Made by a program: the position numbers and the translations under genes
Notes under the pieces: model-generated
Told to the model about the DNA's origin: nothing
What the model saw: only the letters and a program-made list of their open reading frames with translations
Databases searched by the model: none
Shown: one piece after another, positions 46,065 through 57,495 of the stretch
Numbering within the stretch: position 1 is the stretch's first letter
Layout of the letters: each line of letters opens with the position of its first letter
From: Scilla litardierei
Lineage: Eukaryota > Streptophyta > Magnoliopsida > Asparagales > Asparagaceae
DNA length: 64,000 bases
NCBI GenBank assembly: GCA_030789695.1
Contig: CM061133.1
Coordinates: 98,661,128 to 98,725,127 of the forward strand
Direction of reading: 5' to 3'

Positions 46065-46483
46065 ATTAGCCGGTATAAGAAGGGGCACCGACCGACTAGA
46101 TGACGATCCAGTCGGTCGGAAATCCTTCTTGGACCGACTAGTTAGCTTTCTAAATTATTCAGGAGTTACTGTTTATCGTTAGTCGGTCTAAGAACGTTGG
46201 TTGACTGACTAGGTTGTAAACTAGTCGGTCAGCAATGCTTCTTTAACCGACTAACACATCATCTTAATTTTAGTTGAGTTACTGTTTACTCTTAGTCGGT
46301 CTAAGAACGTTCATCGACCGACTAGATGCTAAACTAGTCGGTCAGTATTTGTTCATGGACCGACTAACTCTAAAATCCTATTTTCGTTCAGAAGTTACTG
46401 TTTACACTTAGTCGGTCTGCGTTGGTCGACCGACCGACTAGTTGCCAAACTAGTCGGTCAGTGGTTGCTCTTTGACCGACTAA
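46065..46483 (+). repeat. Palindrome array in the Tekay-like 5' LTR
   Basis: A leading half unit (46065-46142) is followed by three full units starting at 46179, 46292 and 46408 (period 113-116 bp) with arms TTAGTCGGTC, GACCGACTAG, CTAGTCGGTC, GACCGACTAA. The spacer before each unit contains GTTACTGTTTA. It is the same unit as in the Sirevirus LTR. Confidence 0.93.
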
Positions 46484-46534
46484 TCGACTAATCTGTGTTA
46501 AAACCCTAATTTCTGGGCAGCCGCCAGCCCAACC

Positions 46535-46542
46535 TATTTAAA
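46535..46542 (+). promoter_or_regulatory. TATA-like box in the Tekay-like LTR
   Basis: TATTTAAA lies about 52 bp after the palindrome array and before a pyrimidine-rich leader. The matching position in the 3' LTR keeps it (near 53700). Confidence 0.5.
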
Positions 46543-48218
46543 CCCATCCCAAACGTTTTCTTCTTCCTCAACACGACCCAAAACCCTAAAATCTTCCCCC
46601 TTGAGCCCCCATCTTCCTCCAAGCTTCATCCCTTCATTCCAAGCCTTAAATCCATCATCCAAACCATCCATCCACTCTATCTACCTCTCATCTTCCCCAA
46701 AATCTCACCAAATCCATCAAAATCCCCAAATCCCCCAAAACCCTAGTTTCCCCAAACTTCTCCATTTGCTTCCAGATCTGATCCTAGGGTTCCCCGGAGT
46801 GTTTCTTCCGCCTCCTCTCGGTAAGAAATCGATCTACCGTTGTTTTCATAACCTATTTATATTTTTATGAAACCCTAATAAAATTTCATGTTGTTTGATG
46901 ATTGTTCCCCCAAAACAGCGATTTCCCCGTAGATTGGCATCCGTGTGACGAAGTGGTCGTCATCCCCGGTGCTAGGCAAGTGAAACTTGCCACTTAGGGT
47001 TTAGGCCATGTTTTAGGCCATTTTGCTTGTAGTAGGCGTAAAAGAGGCTAGGCGACGAAATGATACTCGCCTAGGCGCAAATTGGGGAACTAGCTTGACA
47101 ACGAAGCTAGTTCCGACATTTAGCATGTTGCACAATTACCATGTCATGTTTACTTTCCATTAATGGTACGCGAATTAATTGTCATGTCATTGCATTCTTT
47201 AAGTGTTGCTGTGATTGCGTAGCTTTGCTACGATGTTTGTGTTCCTGGCTCGTGTTCCAGAAGCGAGCCCTGTAGTTGGAAACCCCAACGCTCGGATACC
47301 GGCTAGGTGCACCCCTATGCCAAATACACTTCCTGGCTCGTGTTCCAGAAGCGAGCTCAGTGAGTTGGAAATCCCAACGCTCAACACATATGGGTGGGGT
47401 AAGAGATAAGCGGACTGAGCCCCGAGTTGGCCTGATCCGCCACTCCGGCCAGCAGGTGGACTCTCTAGTGCACAAGTGATTAATAGTGATAGAGATAAGC
47501 GGCCTGAGCCACGAGCTGGCCAGCAGGTGGACTCTCTATGCACTAAGTGATAAACAGTGATAAGTGAAAATAGTGATGAGTGATTCGTGAATTGGTGATT
47601 TGGTAGCTTTTGCTACATAGTGCGTGCTTGCCTCTCTTTTAAACTGTTGCATCATACTTAACTACCATGTCATTGCTTAATATTATAAGTGCTAGGTTGC
47701 TAGTTACCTTCAGTTTCCTTGCTCAAGTCTTTTAGACTTGCTGACATGTGCCCCTTTCTCTTTTGGGTGACGCATGTTAGACCTTGAGCCCGAGTTACTT
47801 GCTGAGGGTGAGGTGTTTACGGACGCCGAGCTTGCGCCCGTGTTGGACGAGGACTTCGTAGACACTGGAGATCAGTCTTAGTGTCTACGTCTAGTTTTGT
47901 TAGATCTTTTGGGTTGTCGGTGTGTGGCACCTAGTTTGATACTCTGTTATATTTGTCTTTTGTTTGGCCTTGTTCTGGGCCTTTAGACTCTTTCTTTTAG
48001 CCTGGTGGCTTTTCTATGATGTTGAATATTTTGTGGACAAACTTTGGGATTGGTATTTCATATCCGTCTCATGTTATTATTATTGTTGTTGTTTCGATTG
48101 CAATTACAGGGACCTGCTTATACTAAATTTACGCTTATCAGGCATGAGGCTTCACAGCTCCACGCTTGAGCGGACCTTCTCACGTCTCGCCTCCATTTTA
48201 GGGAAGCGGGTCGTGACC

Positions 48219-48359
48219 GGTTTTAGTGGTGGCCCATGCAGGTCCTTCTGTAACCGCAATTATCTGGATAATAATAATAATACAAGATTGTCCAACAAAT
48301 AAGTTCGACATCTGAGCCCTAAGCTATGAGTCTAATCGTTTCGTTCTCTGTGTCATTAG
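48219..48359 (+). other. Tekay-like leader with a degenerate primer-binding site
   Basis: About 84 bp after the LTR end, TTCGACATCTGAGCC (about 48304-48318) resembles TTGGTATCAGAGCC, the initiator-tRNA-Met PBS of chromoviruses, with four mismatches. The intervening DNA includes a short (AAT)n run. Confidence 0.4.
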
Positions 48360-49488
48360 ATGGCAGGAAGGCGAATCACCCGTGGTGGTGGTAGTGGTGC
48401 TCCCCCTCATGACGAGGAGCCTGAGCGGGAGCCCACTAAAGGAGAGATGATGCGGATGATGTTGCAGATGATACAGGTTCAGTAGGGTGTGCTTCTGCAG
48501 GTACAGAATGCTCCGGTGGCTCGAGCTGCTCGGGTGGTGGAAGCCCCTCGCCCTGAGCCCGGGGCGAAGCAGTTCAGAGAGCTGGGTCCTGCGTATTTTG
48601 ATGGAACCGAAGGTCCACTAGCTGCTGATGAATGGATGAGGAATATCGAGGACAATCTGAAGATGTCCAAGGTCAACGAAGTTAGTTGGGTTGACTTGGC
48701 GAAGCGCCAGCTGAAGGATAATGCTCGGAATTGGTGGGATGCTGAAGAGAAGATGTTGGTGGAGCCGATCGTCTGGGCTACCTTCAAGGCCAGATTTGAT
48801 GGTGAGTTCTTCCCGAAGGCTGCCAGGGAGGAGATGCTGCAGCGTTTTATCGATTTGAAGCAAGGGAGCTCGTCGGTGGACCATTATCACCAAGAGTTCA
48901 TGAGGCTGAGTCGGTTTGCACCGAAGATGGTGCAGGACGCTGAGGAGAGAGCTCAGAGGTTCCTGCAGGGACTCGCTTCGGAGCTCCAGAGTTTTGTGAC
49001 CTCTTCTGACCGGGAATCTTATCAGAAGGTTCTGGTCGCTGCCAAGAGGCAGGAGCTGCTCGTGAACCAGAGGAAGGGGTCTGTCGCTGGTGCTGGGAGG
49101 AGGCCTGTGGAACAGGCGAGAGCTGTGGTTAGACCTGGATTCAGGCCGAACCAGCCTGCTCAGTTTAAGAGGCCAGGAGGGCCCGTTCGGAGGACTTGCA
49201 ATTTCTGTGGCAAGGAGGGCCATATCAAGGAATCATGTAGGAAGTTCTTGGGGCAATGTATTGCCTGTGGAGATCCCGACCATGTTCTCAGGGAGTGCCC
49301 GAGGTTGAGGCAGCCTTGGAAGGCACCTATTGATGCCCCGCCGTTGCAGCAGAGAGCCCCGGTGCCCGCTGGTCATGGAGCAGCTCTTGTTCCGCAGAGG
49401 CAGGCTTTTCAGCAGGCTGTCCCGCCGAGGAGGCAGGCTTTTCTGATGACCGAGGAGGAGGTTTTGGCCATGGATGAGGTCATTGCAG
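48360..49488 (+). pseudogene. gag: Tekay-like Gag
   Basis: ATG 48360 opens a basic, Gly-rich N-terminus (MAGRRITRGGG). TAG at 48483-48485 (codon 42, between VQ and GVLLQ, probably from CAG) is the only lesion. Residues about 75-225 form the Retrotrans_gag domain (FDGTEGPLAADEWMRNIE, ARNWWD, FYxxFPxxAR-type FDGEFFPKAAREEM, FIDLKQGSSSVDHYHQEF, RFLQGL). Two CCHC knuckles follow: CNFCGKEGHIKESC (residues 280-293) and CIACGDPDHVLREC (300-313). Unspliced, the frame ends with TAG at 49521-49523. If the intron at 49489-49601 is removed, Gag continues into Pol. Gag forms the particle and binds RNA (family knowledge). Confidence 0.92.
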
Positions 49489-49601
49489 GTAACTTCCAAT
49501 CTAGTTGTTCCTTCCCTAATTAGTTGATTGTTAAAATTATGTTGGATGCTTGTGTATGAATGTTGCTAGAATAAGATTTGATTGATTAGACTGTTTATTA
49601 G
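49489..49601 (+). other. Apparent intron between Gag and Pol of the Tekay-like element
   Basis: The donor is GCAG|GTAACT and the acceptor TTTATTAG|GTGTG, 113 bp, clearly more T- and A-rich than both neighbours. It carries stop codons, beginning with the Gag TAG at 49521. Removing exactly these bases joins codon GCA to a Gly codon (G|GT) and puts Gag and the protease in one frame. Splicing is inferred, not shown. Confidence 0.6.
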
Positions 49602-52600
49602 GTGTGGTTTTGGTTTGCACGTTCCCTGCCCGAGTCCTCTTTGACTCTGGTGCATCGATGTGCATTTTGGCCCAGAGCTTCGTGGAGAAGTATTCCTTGT
49701 CGACGCCCCCTCTCTCCAAGAGTTGGAACATCGTTACAGGGAATGGAGTAGTCACGGTGCATCGTGGATGCAGTCCTTGCTCTGTGGTGGTTTGTGGACA
49801 TGAGCTTTATGCTGATTTTATTGTCCACAACATCACCAACTACGATGCGGTCTTTGGGATGGATTGGCTTGCGAGCTTCTATGCTACGATTGACTGCAGG
49901 AGGAAGAAGGTGGTGTTCGAGATTCCCGAACATCCAGTATTTGAGTTCAGTCGTGGTAGCAGTTCGCTTGGTCCTGTCAGATTTCGGGCCAGGCCGGTGG
50001 AGGCTGTGGCTATGCAGATGGAGCTGGAGTGGCCAGCTGTGGTGCGTGATTTTGGTGACGTCTTCCCCGAGGAGATGTCTGGTTTGCCGCCTGATCGAGC
50101 TCTGGAATTTTCTATTGATCTTGTTCCAGGTGCGCAGCCGATTTCGAAGGCGTCGTATCGTATGTCACCTGCAGAATTGGAAGAGTTGCGGAAGCAGTTG
50201 GATGAGCTGTTGCAGAAGGGTTATATTAATCCTAGCGTGTCTCCGTGGGGAGCACCGGTGTTGCTGGTTAAGAAGAAGGATGGTTCGCGTCGCATGTGCG
50301 TGGACTATCGGGAGTTGAATGCGGTGTCCATTAAGAATAAATACCCGTTGCCTCGCATCGATGATATTTTTGATCAGCTTGGAGGTTCGAGGGTGTTTTC
50401 TAAATTGGATTTGAGGAGTGGTTACCATCAGTTGAAGGTAAGGAAGGATGATGTTCCGAAGACAGCGTTCAGGACGAAGTATGGACACTATGAGTTTGTG
50501 GTTATGCCTTTCGGCGTAACTAACGCGCCCGCAGTTTTCATGAATCTGATGAACCTGATTTTCTACGACTTTTTGGATAAGTTTGTCGTTATCTTCATTG
50601 ACGACATTCTGATCTATTCGAAGTCGGAGGAGGAGCATGCCTCGCACTTAAGGACGGTGTTGGAGGTTTTAAGGAAGCATCGGTTGTATGCTAAGTTTTC
50701 GAAGTGCGAGTTTTGGCTGGATAGAGTTGCTTTTCTTGGGCATGTGGTGACCGGAGGTGGTATTTCAGTGGATCCCGAGAAGATTAGGGCCATCAGGGAG
50801 TGGCCTGTTCCGTCGTCGGCGTCTGAGGTTCGGAATTTCCTTGGACTTGCTGGTTACTATCGGCGTTTCATTAAGGACTTTTCTCGTATTGCTGAGCCGA
50901 TGACCAGGTTGACGCGGAAGGATGTTGCTTTTGTTTGGTCGGGTGATTGTGAGAGTGTTTTTGGTATTCTGAAGGAGAGGTTGACGACTGCCCCTATTCT
51001 TGTTGTGCCTGATCACAGCGGTGGATTTGAGATCTTTTGCGATGCTTCTAGCAAGGGTCTCGGTTGTGTGTTGCATCAGCATGGGCACGTTGTGGCATAT
51101 GCGTCTCGTCAGCTTAAGGTTCATGAGAAGAATTATCCGACGCATGATTTGGAGTTGGCTGCCGTTGTGTTTGCTCTTAAGATTTGGAGGCACTTCCTGC
51201 TGAGTGAGAAAGTGAAGATTTTCACCGATCACAAAATCTTGAAGTATATTTTCACTCAGAAGGAGCTCAACATGCGACAGCGTCGATGGTTGGAGCTTAT
51301 GGCGGATTATGATATTGATTTGCAGTTTCGCCCTGGCAAGGTGAATGTGGTTCCGGATGCTTTGAGTAGGCTTCCAGCGGTGATGATTTTGACCTCGCAG
51401 TGGAGATTGCAGCAGGATTTTTGCGAGTCTGGCGTGGAGATTGTTCTTCCTGGGGAGACTTCTTCGTTGATGTACATGCAGGTACAGTCGACGATCATGG
51501 ATCGGATTAAGGCTGGCCAGGCTGAGGATCCGAAGCTGGTGAGGATTCGGGAGCAGGTGGAAGCCGGTCTGCGGACTGACTTTTTGATTCATGAGGATGG
51601 CTCGCTGAGGTTTGGAGCCAGGTTGTGTGTGCCAGCTGGGGATATCAGAGAGGAGTTGATGGTGGAGGCACACAGTTCGTCGTATTCTGTGCATCCTGGT
51701 GGCACCAAGATGTACCAGGATCTTCGTCTAAATTATTGGTGGCATGGTATGAAGAGGAGCGTGGCTCGGAGTGTAGCCAAGTGCTTGGTTTGCCAGCAAG
51801 TGAAGGCGGAGCATCAGCGTACGGCCGGGTTGCTACAACCGCTTCCGATTCCGGAGTGGAAATGGCAACACATCACTATGGATTTCGTGACTGGACTACC
51901 TCGGAGTCCGAAGCAGAATGACGCGATTTGGGTGATCGTAGATCGATTGACCAAATCCGCGCACTTTATTCCATTCCGAGTGGGACAGTCCACTGAGGCG
52001 CTAGCAAGGAGATATATGGAGGAGGTCGTGCGACTTCATGGAGTCCCCGTGAGTATCGTGTCGGACAGAGACACGAGGTTCACATCTCAGTTCTGGCAGA
52101 GTTTGTAGAAGAGCTTGGGTACGCGTCTGAGTTTCAGTATGGCGTACCATCCGCAGACGGATGGCCAGTCCGAGAGGACCATTCAGATTTTGGAAGACAT
52201 GCTGAGGGCGTACATGTTGGATTTCAAGGGTTCGTGGGAGGACCATCTACACCTGGTGGAGTTCTCTTACAACAACAGCTTCCAGGCGAGTATTGGCATG
52301 GCGCCTTTCGCCGCTCTTTATGGGAGGAAATGTCGATCGCCATTGAGTTGGGATGACGTTGGTGATCGGGAGTTGTTGGGACCTGAGATGATCGTGGAGG
52401 CCGTGGATATCGTCAGGAATATTCGGGAGAGGTTGAGAGTTGCTCAGGACCGTTTTAAGCATTGGGCGGATGCTAAACGTCGTCCTTTGGAGTTTCAGCC
52501 GGGTGACCATGTGTTCTTGAAGATTTCCCCGAATCGTGGTGTGATTCGTTTCGGGAAGCGTGGGAAGTTGAGCCCGCGATACATTGGACCGTTTGACATT

Positions 52601-52924
52601 TTGGAGAGGGTTGGCGAGGTAGCTTATCGCTTGGCCTTGCCGCCATCTTTGGAAGGAGTTCACAATGTTTTCCATGTGTCGCAGCTTCGTCGATACATTA
52701 GCGATCCATCTCATGCTGTGGACTTTTCGGAGATTACCGTTCGCCCCGATATGACGTATGACCAACATCCAGTGCAGATTCGGGACAGGCGTCAGAAATC
52801 GCTTCGGAACAAGATTGTCAATCTTGTGAGGGTGATGTGGCGACACGGCTCACCTGGAGAATCTACTTGGGAGAATGAGGATGAGATGCGAGAGCGTTTC
52901 CCACTTTTGTTTCCGGACTCGTGA
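49602..52924 (+). pseudogene. pol: Tekay-like Pol: protease, reverse transcriptase, RNase H, integrase, chromodomain-like tail
   Basis: Seen in order: protease [12 protein letters not shown] (DSG near 49643); reverse transcriptase with [33 protein letters not shown] and the catalytic FIDDILIYS (Asp codons 50600 and 50603); RNase H starting [13 protein letters not shown] with TDHKILKYI; integrase zinc finger H-x-H-x-C-x-C (HPGGTKMY...CLVCQQ), then catalytic TMDFVTG, SDRDTRF and SER; GPF-type module (SPRYIGPFDILERVG, VHNVFHVSQLRRY); and a short chromodomain-like end (VMWRHGSPGESTWENEDEM). TAG at 52106-52108, between WQSL and KSLGTRLS where Gln is usual, cuts the integrase between its second Asp and its Glu. 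All other catalytic residues are present. The frame ends at TGA 52922-52924. Confidence 0.94.
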
Positions 52925-52970
52925 GTATTTGGAAATTCCGATGACGGAATTTTTCTTAAGTTGGGGAGGA
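52925..52970 (+). promoter_or_regulatory. Pol 3' end and polypurine tract of the Tekay-like element
   Basis: GGGGAGGA (52963-52970) directly precedes the 3' LTR, the expected plus-strand primer site. The 30 bases before it resemble the matching region of the chromovirus-derived element at 30685-30660 (minus strand). Confidence 0.8.
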
Positions 52971-55384
52971 TGTAACGACTGCTTTTCATGTATCTGGATT
53001 TATTATAATATAATATATGTTTTGGTGGATTTTCTCCTCTTGTGTGGTTTTCGTCTCCGTAGCTTCCATTTTCGATCGATTCGTCGTATTTTCTCGTTTC
53101 TTCCTTAGGATTGTCGATTTCAAAGTATGTCACTCGTGACGGACTTCATAACGGTCGTATCTTACTATTAGATCAAGCCTAGGAGTCTTAGGAATCGATC
53201 CCGGGGCCCCGTGCTCCATATCGAAACTTTTTGTGCTCATTAGCCGGTATAAGAAGGGGCACCGACCGACTAGATGACGATCCAGTCGGTCGGAAATCCT
53301 TCTTGGACCGACTAGTTAGCTTTCTAAATTATTCAGGAGTTACTGTTTATCGTTAGTCGGTCTAAGAACGTTGGTTGACCGACTAGGTTGCAAACTAGTT
53401 GGTCAGCAATGCTTCTTTAACCGACTAACACATCATCTTAATTTTAGTTGAGTTACTGTTTACTCTTAGTCGGTCTAAGAACGTTCATCGACCGACTAGA
53501 TGCTAAACTAGTCGGTCAGTATTTGTTCATGGACCGACTAACTCTAAAATCCTATTTTCGTTTAGAAGTTACTGTTTACACTTAGTCGGTCTGCGTTGGT
53601 CAACCGACCGACTAGTTGCCAAACTAGTCGGTCAGTGGTTGCTCTTTGACCGACTAATCTGTGTTAAAACCCTAATTTCTGGGCAGCCGCCAGCCCAACC
53701 TATTTAAACCCATCCCAATCATTTTCTTCTTCCTTAACACGACCCAAAACCCTAAAATCTTCCCCCTTGAGCCCCCATCTTCCTCCAAGCTTCATCCCTT
53801 CATTCCAAGCCTTAAATCCATCATCCAAACCATCCATCCACTCTATCTACCTCTCATCTTCCCCAAAATCTCACCAAATCCATCAAAATCCCCAAATCCC
53901 CCAAAACCCTAGTTTCCCCAAACTTCTCCATTTGCTTCCAGATCTGATCCTAGGGTTCCCCGGAGTGTTTCTTCCGCCTCCTCTCGGTAAGAAATCGATC
54001 TACCGTTGTTTTCATAACCTATTTATATTTTTATGAAACCCTAATAAAATTTCATGTTGTTTGATGATTGTTCCCCCAAAACAGCGATTTCCCCGTAGAT
54101 TGGCATCCGTGTGACGAAGTGGTCGTCATCCCCGGTGCTAGGCAAGTGAAACTTGCCACTTAGGGTTTAGGCCATGTTTTAGGCCATTTTGCTTGTAGTA
54201 GGCATAAAAGAGGCTAGGCGACGAAATGATACTCGCCTAGGCGCAAATTGGGGAACTAGCTTGACAACGAAGCTAGTTCCGACATTTAGCATGTTGCACA
54301 ATTACCATGTCATGTTTACTTTCCATTAACGGTACGTGAATTAATTGTCATGTCATTGCATTCTTTAAGTGTTGCTGTGATTGCGTAGCTTTGCTACGAT
54401 GTTTGTGTTCCTGGCTCGTGTTCCAGAAGCGAGCCCTGTAGTTGGAAACCCCAACGCTCGGATACCGGCTAGGTGCACCCCTATGCCAAATACACTTCCT
54501 GGCTCGTGTTCCAGAAGCGAGCTCAGTGAGTTGGAAATCCCAACGCTCGACACATATGGGTGGGGTAAGAGATAAGCGGACTGAGCCCCGAGTTGGCCTG
54601 ATCCGCCACTCTGGCCAGCAGGTGGACTCTCTAGTGCACAAGTGATTAATAGTGATAGAGATAAGCGGCCTGAGCCACGAGCTGGCCAGCAGGTGGACTC
54701 TCTATGCACTAAGTGATAAACAGTGATAAGTGAAAATAGTGATGAGTGATTCGTGAATTGGTGATTTGGTAGCTTTTGCTACATAGTGCGTGCTTGCCTC
54801 TCTTTTAAACTGTTGCATCATACTTAACTGCCATGTCATTGCTTAATATTATAAGTGCTAGGTTGCTAGTTACCTTCAGTTTCCTTGCTCAAGTCTTTTA
54901 GACTTGCTGACATGTGCCCCTTTCTCTTTTGGGTGACGCATGTTAGACCTTGAGCCCGAGTTACTTGCTGAGGGTGAGGTGTTTGCGGACGCCGAGCTTG
55001 CGCCCGTATTGGACGAGGACTTCGTAGACACTGGAGATCAGTCTTAGTGTCTACGTCTAGTTTTGTTAGATCTTTTGGGTTGTCGGTGCGTGGCACCTAG
55101 TTTGATACTCTGTTATATTTGCCTTTTATTTGGCCTTGTTCTGGGCCTTTAGACTCTTTCTTTTAGCATGGTGGCTTTTCTGTGATGTTGAATATTTTGT
55201 GGACAAACTTTGGGATTGGTATTTTATATCCGTCTCATGTTATTATTATTGTTGTTGTTTCGATTGCAATTACAGGGACCTGCTTATACTAAATTTACGC
55301 TTATCAGGCGTGAGGCTTCACAGCTCCACGCTTGAGCGGACCTTCGCACGTCTCGCCTCCATTTTAGGGAAGCGGGTCGTGACA
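52971..55384 (+). repeat. Tekay-like 3' LTR
   Basis: TGTAACGACTGC...GGTCGTGACA, 2414 bp, followed by the TSD CCTAC. Differences from the 5' LTR are few and mostly C/T or G/A, plus an 8-bp length difference (46483-46492 region versus 53656). Confidence 0.95.
53240..53656 (+). repeat. Palindrome array in the Tekay-like 3' LTR
   Basis: Same half unit plus three units as 46065-46483. One arm reads CTAGTTGGTC instead of CTAGTCGGTC, and another has regained GACCGACTAG where the 5' LTR has GACTGACTAG. Confidence 0.93.
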
Positions 55385-55389
55385 CCTAC
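55385..55389. repeat. TSD of the Tekay-like element, right (CCTAC)
   Basis: Pairs with 45792-45796; the interrupted array LTR resumes here and ends at 55391. Confidence 0.93.
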
Positions 55390-55397
55390 CAAGTTTT

Positions 55398-55415
55398 TGG
55401 CGCCGTTGCCGGGGA
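55398..55415 (+). other. Primer-binding site, tRNA-Asp type (unit 4)
   Basis: TGGCGCCGTTGCCGGGGA, identical to the site at 41901. Confidence 0.93.
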
Positions 55416-55535
55416 GGAATGGTTTGTGACTACGGTTTATTTCATTTAGAGAACCTTCGGTGAGATCTTTTCACTTTACTGTATATAAATTTTTGTTTAA
55501 TTTCATTGTAGATAAACTTTTGTTTAATTAAAAAA

Positions 55536-56657
55536 ATGGAGTCTATGAATTTCTATTGCACAAACAATCTGTATGATGCAAGATATGCTAATGCACACAA
55601 ACATAGGATGTAGAAACTCAAGATCGTTAATTTTAATCAAACTGACTGTGAAACTTTCTTTCAGGCCTAGAGGAGGTTCACAGATATAGTATCGAGCTAT
55701 CCGCAGCATGGGTACACAAATGAAGAGCTTATGGCGTCCTTCCTAGATGGACTACGACCACAGCTGCAGGAATTATTGGGAGGCATGACGCCGACAGAGG
55801 CGTGGGAATACATGGAGTCTCTGCAAGAAAATGAAGAAACCATGGAAGAGACTTCAGAGTGCGATTCAACGGAGCCTTCGTGCCTCGATCAAGGGGAGCA
55901 AAGCGTAGACGTACCTTTGCAATCCTTGAAAGAGGAAGTTCACTCAATTATTCAGACACAGGAGGCTAAATCACATCAATTCCAGGAGAATTTCCTTGCT
56001 CGGAGTCGGCAGATTCAGAAATCCTTTGAAAATCTTACTCTGATTGCCACTTGCTTAGATGAAAATAATTCTTTTGAAATTCAACTTCAAGAATCTAATA
56101 CGAATTTATCTTCTATTGCAGGAAAATCGAGCAAGCCATGTCACGTTGAGGACACGAATAAAAATATCTACATGGCAAAAAGTGTGTGCAAAAGAGAGGA
56201 CGAGCTAGCAATTTTGGATGAACGAGAGAAGGAGACAACTAGGGACAAGGGTTTTGAGATTATCGCCATGGAGTCAGAACCATGCCCTCCTCCAGTTTTG
56301 TCCCAAAATCATTTACACCTCTCCCCATTGATCGAGCATCATACCGAGAGTAGTGCATATCTTTCAGGGAGTAGTCGTCAACTTGCTTTAATTTATTTCA
56401 ACTATTTTGATGACTACATTTGGAATATTTTTGTTGAAAGAAATCTTAAACTAATTTGGACTGACATAACTCATCTCTCACAGGACATTGGCAAACAAGT
56501 TATAGAGATGCTTGAAGTTGTGTTGCTGGGGTCCAATTTAGCTTCTGGAGGAAAAATAATCGCCGAGGAGCGCAAGGAGCAAATTGAACAACTCCCTCCA
56601 CCATCAAAGATTCGGGATCCGCCATTTGATCACGGTGTGTTCTTTCCAGTAGTGTAG
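55536..56657 (+). pseudogene. Gag-like ORF, unit 4
   Basis: 373 codons plus stop in one frame, with TAG at 55611-55613 (GAG elsewhere) and TAG at 55668-55670 (TGG in units 1 and 2; shared with unit 3). From the Met at 55731 the frame is open for 308 codons to 56657, the best preserved copy of the family protein. The parts seen are the end of the Gag-like helical domain, the acidic middle, and the C-terminal region with YLSGSSRQLALIYFNYFDDY and DHGVFFPVV. Function is unknown beyond a likely Gag origin. Confidence 0.8.
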
Positions 56658-57495
56658 ATTTTTATATGCTTTCTAGGTTGTTGGCTTGAATAAACTCGTA
56701 CCCCTTTCGACATTGAGGACAATGTCCATCTTTAGTTGGGGGTGTGTACGAGACCTTAGGATTTTTTTTTTGAGAAGAATAAATCACCAAATCTCATCAT
56801 TTAAAACTCCTTCATATGCCACAAATACGGATGATTACGCATTAATTGAGTTCTAAAAATTGTTTATGGCTTGAGTTATTTATTTTTCCTTCATGAAATT
56901 ACTAGTTAATATGCTATTCATGAAAATTTTCAATTGCCATGATTAATATCTCGAAATAGTTTGAATTTATTTCATGCATGCTAATGTGATGAAAAAGCTT
57001 AAGTATACACGATTTATTAGAAAAGTCTTCAAGTTGAAGAGGAATTTGGCCTTTGTTATTAATGTTTTGTTCGAAGAATGGGCGTTGAGTTGCTTACAAA
57101 AAAACAGAAAAGAAGAAAAGAAAAGAAAAAAATGAATAAAGAAAAATGAATCAATAAGTATGTCACTAATAAATAACTTGGTTGGCTCGAGTAGTACAGT
57201 CCGAGGGGTCCTTTTTGGCCTAATGCCCTATTATCGTCTGATTTGGGAGCCATTGACCGGAACCTCACTCATTTGATGGAGCGATCCAAGTTATACATTT
57301 TTCTGCGAATGTTGCTTGATGCGCGTTACGCGGAACTAATAAAAGAAAAGAAGTGGCGAATAAACTAAGCAACCTCAATGCCCATGACTTGAACGATCTT
57401 TGTGAGATGCCAATTCCTTGGAAACAAGAAAACTAGAGAAAAACGACGTGTTATACTTTCGCTTGCGCAAAACGATGCTTGCATGTTATTTATTC
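56658..57495 (+). other. 3' non-coding tail of unit 4
   Basis: Same as the tails of units 2 and 3; a T9 run near 56762 is longer than in the others. No gene is seen. Confidence 0.75.

Larger units (their letters stand above)
45797..48218 (+). repeat. Tekay-like 5' LTR
   Basis: It starts TGTAACGACTGC. The last bases are GGTCGTGACC, where the 3' LTR has GGTCGTGACA. It contains the palindrome array (46065-46483), a TATA-like box (46535) and tandemly duplicated segments around 47229-47545 (CTGGCTCGTGTTCCAGAAGC twice, AGCAGGTGGACTCTCTA twice). It matches 52971-55384 with an 8-bp difference in the array. Confidence 0.95.
45797..55384 (+). mobile_element. Tekay/Del-like Ty3/Gypsy chromovirus, nearly intact
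   Basis: 9588 bp, LTRs of 2422 and 2414 bp, perfect TSD CCTAC, Gag with two zinc knuckles, and Pol in Gypsy order (protease, reverse transcriptase, RNase H, integrase) with a chromodomain-like C-terminus. Only two stop codons are present, and the LTRs differ at few positions, nearly all transitions. It is the youngest insertion of the right-hand stack. Confidence 0.95.

Noticed and set aside
46601..46870. 89-codon Pro/Ser-rich ORF present in both Tekay-like LTRs
   Set aside because: It is duplicated only because it lies in the LTR, where it matches a pyrimidine-rich leader; no protein similarity.
47182..47545. Overlapping ORFs of about 100 codons around the duplicated CTGGCTCGTG segments
   Set aside because: They are created by tandem duplication in the LTR, occur on both strands, and lack motifs.
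48479..49223. Minus-strand ORFs opposite Tekay-like Gag
   Set aside because: Shadow frames of a clearly coding plus-strand gene.
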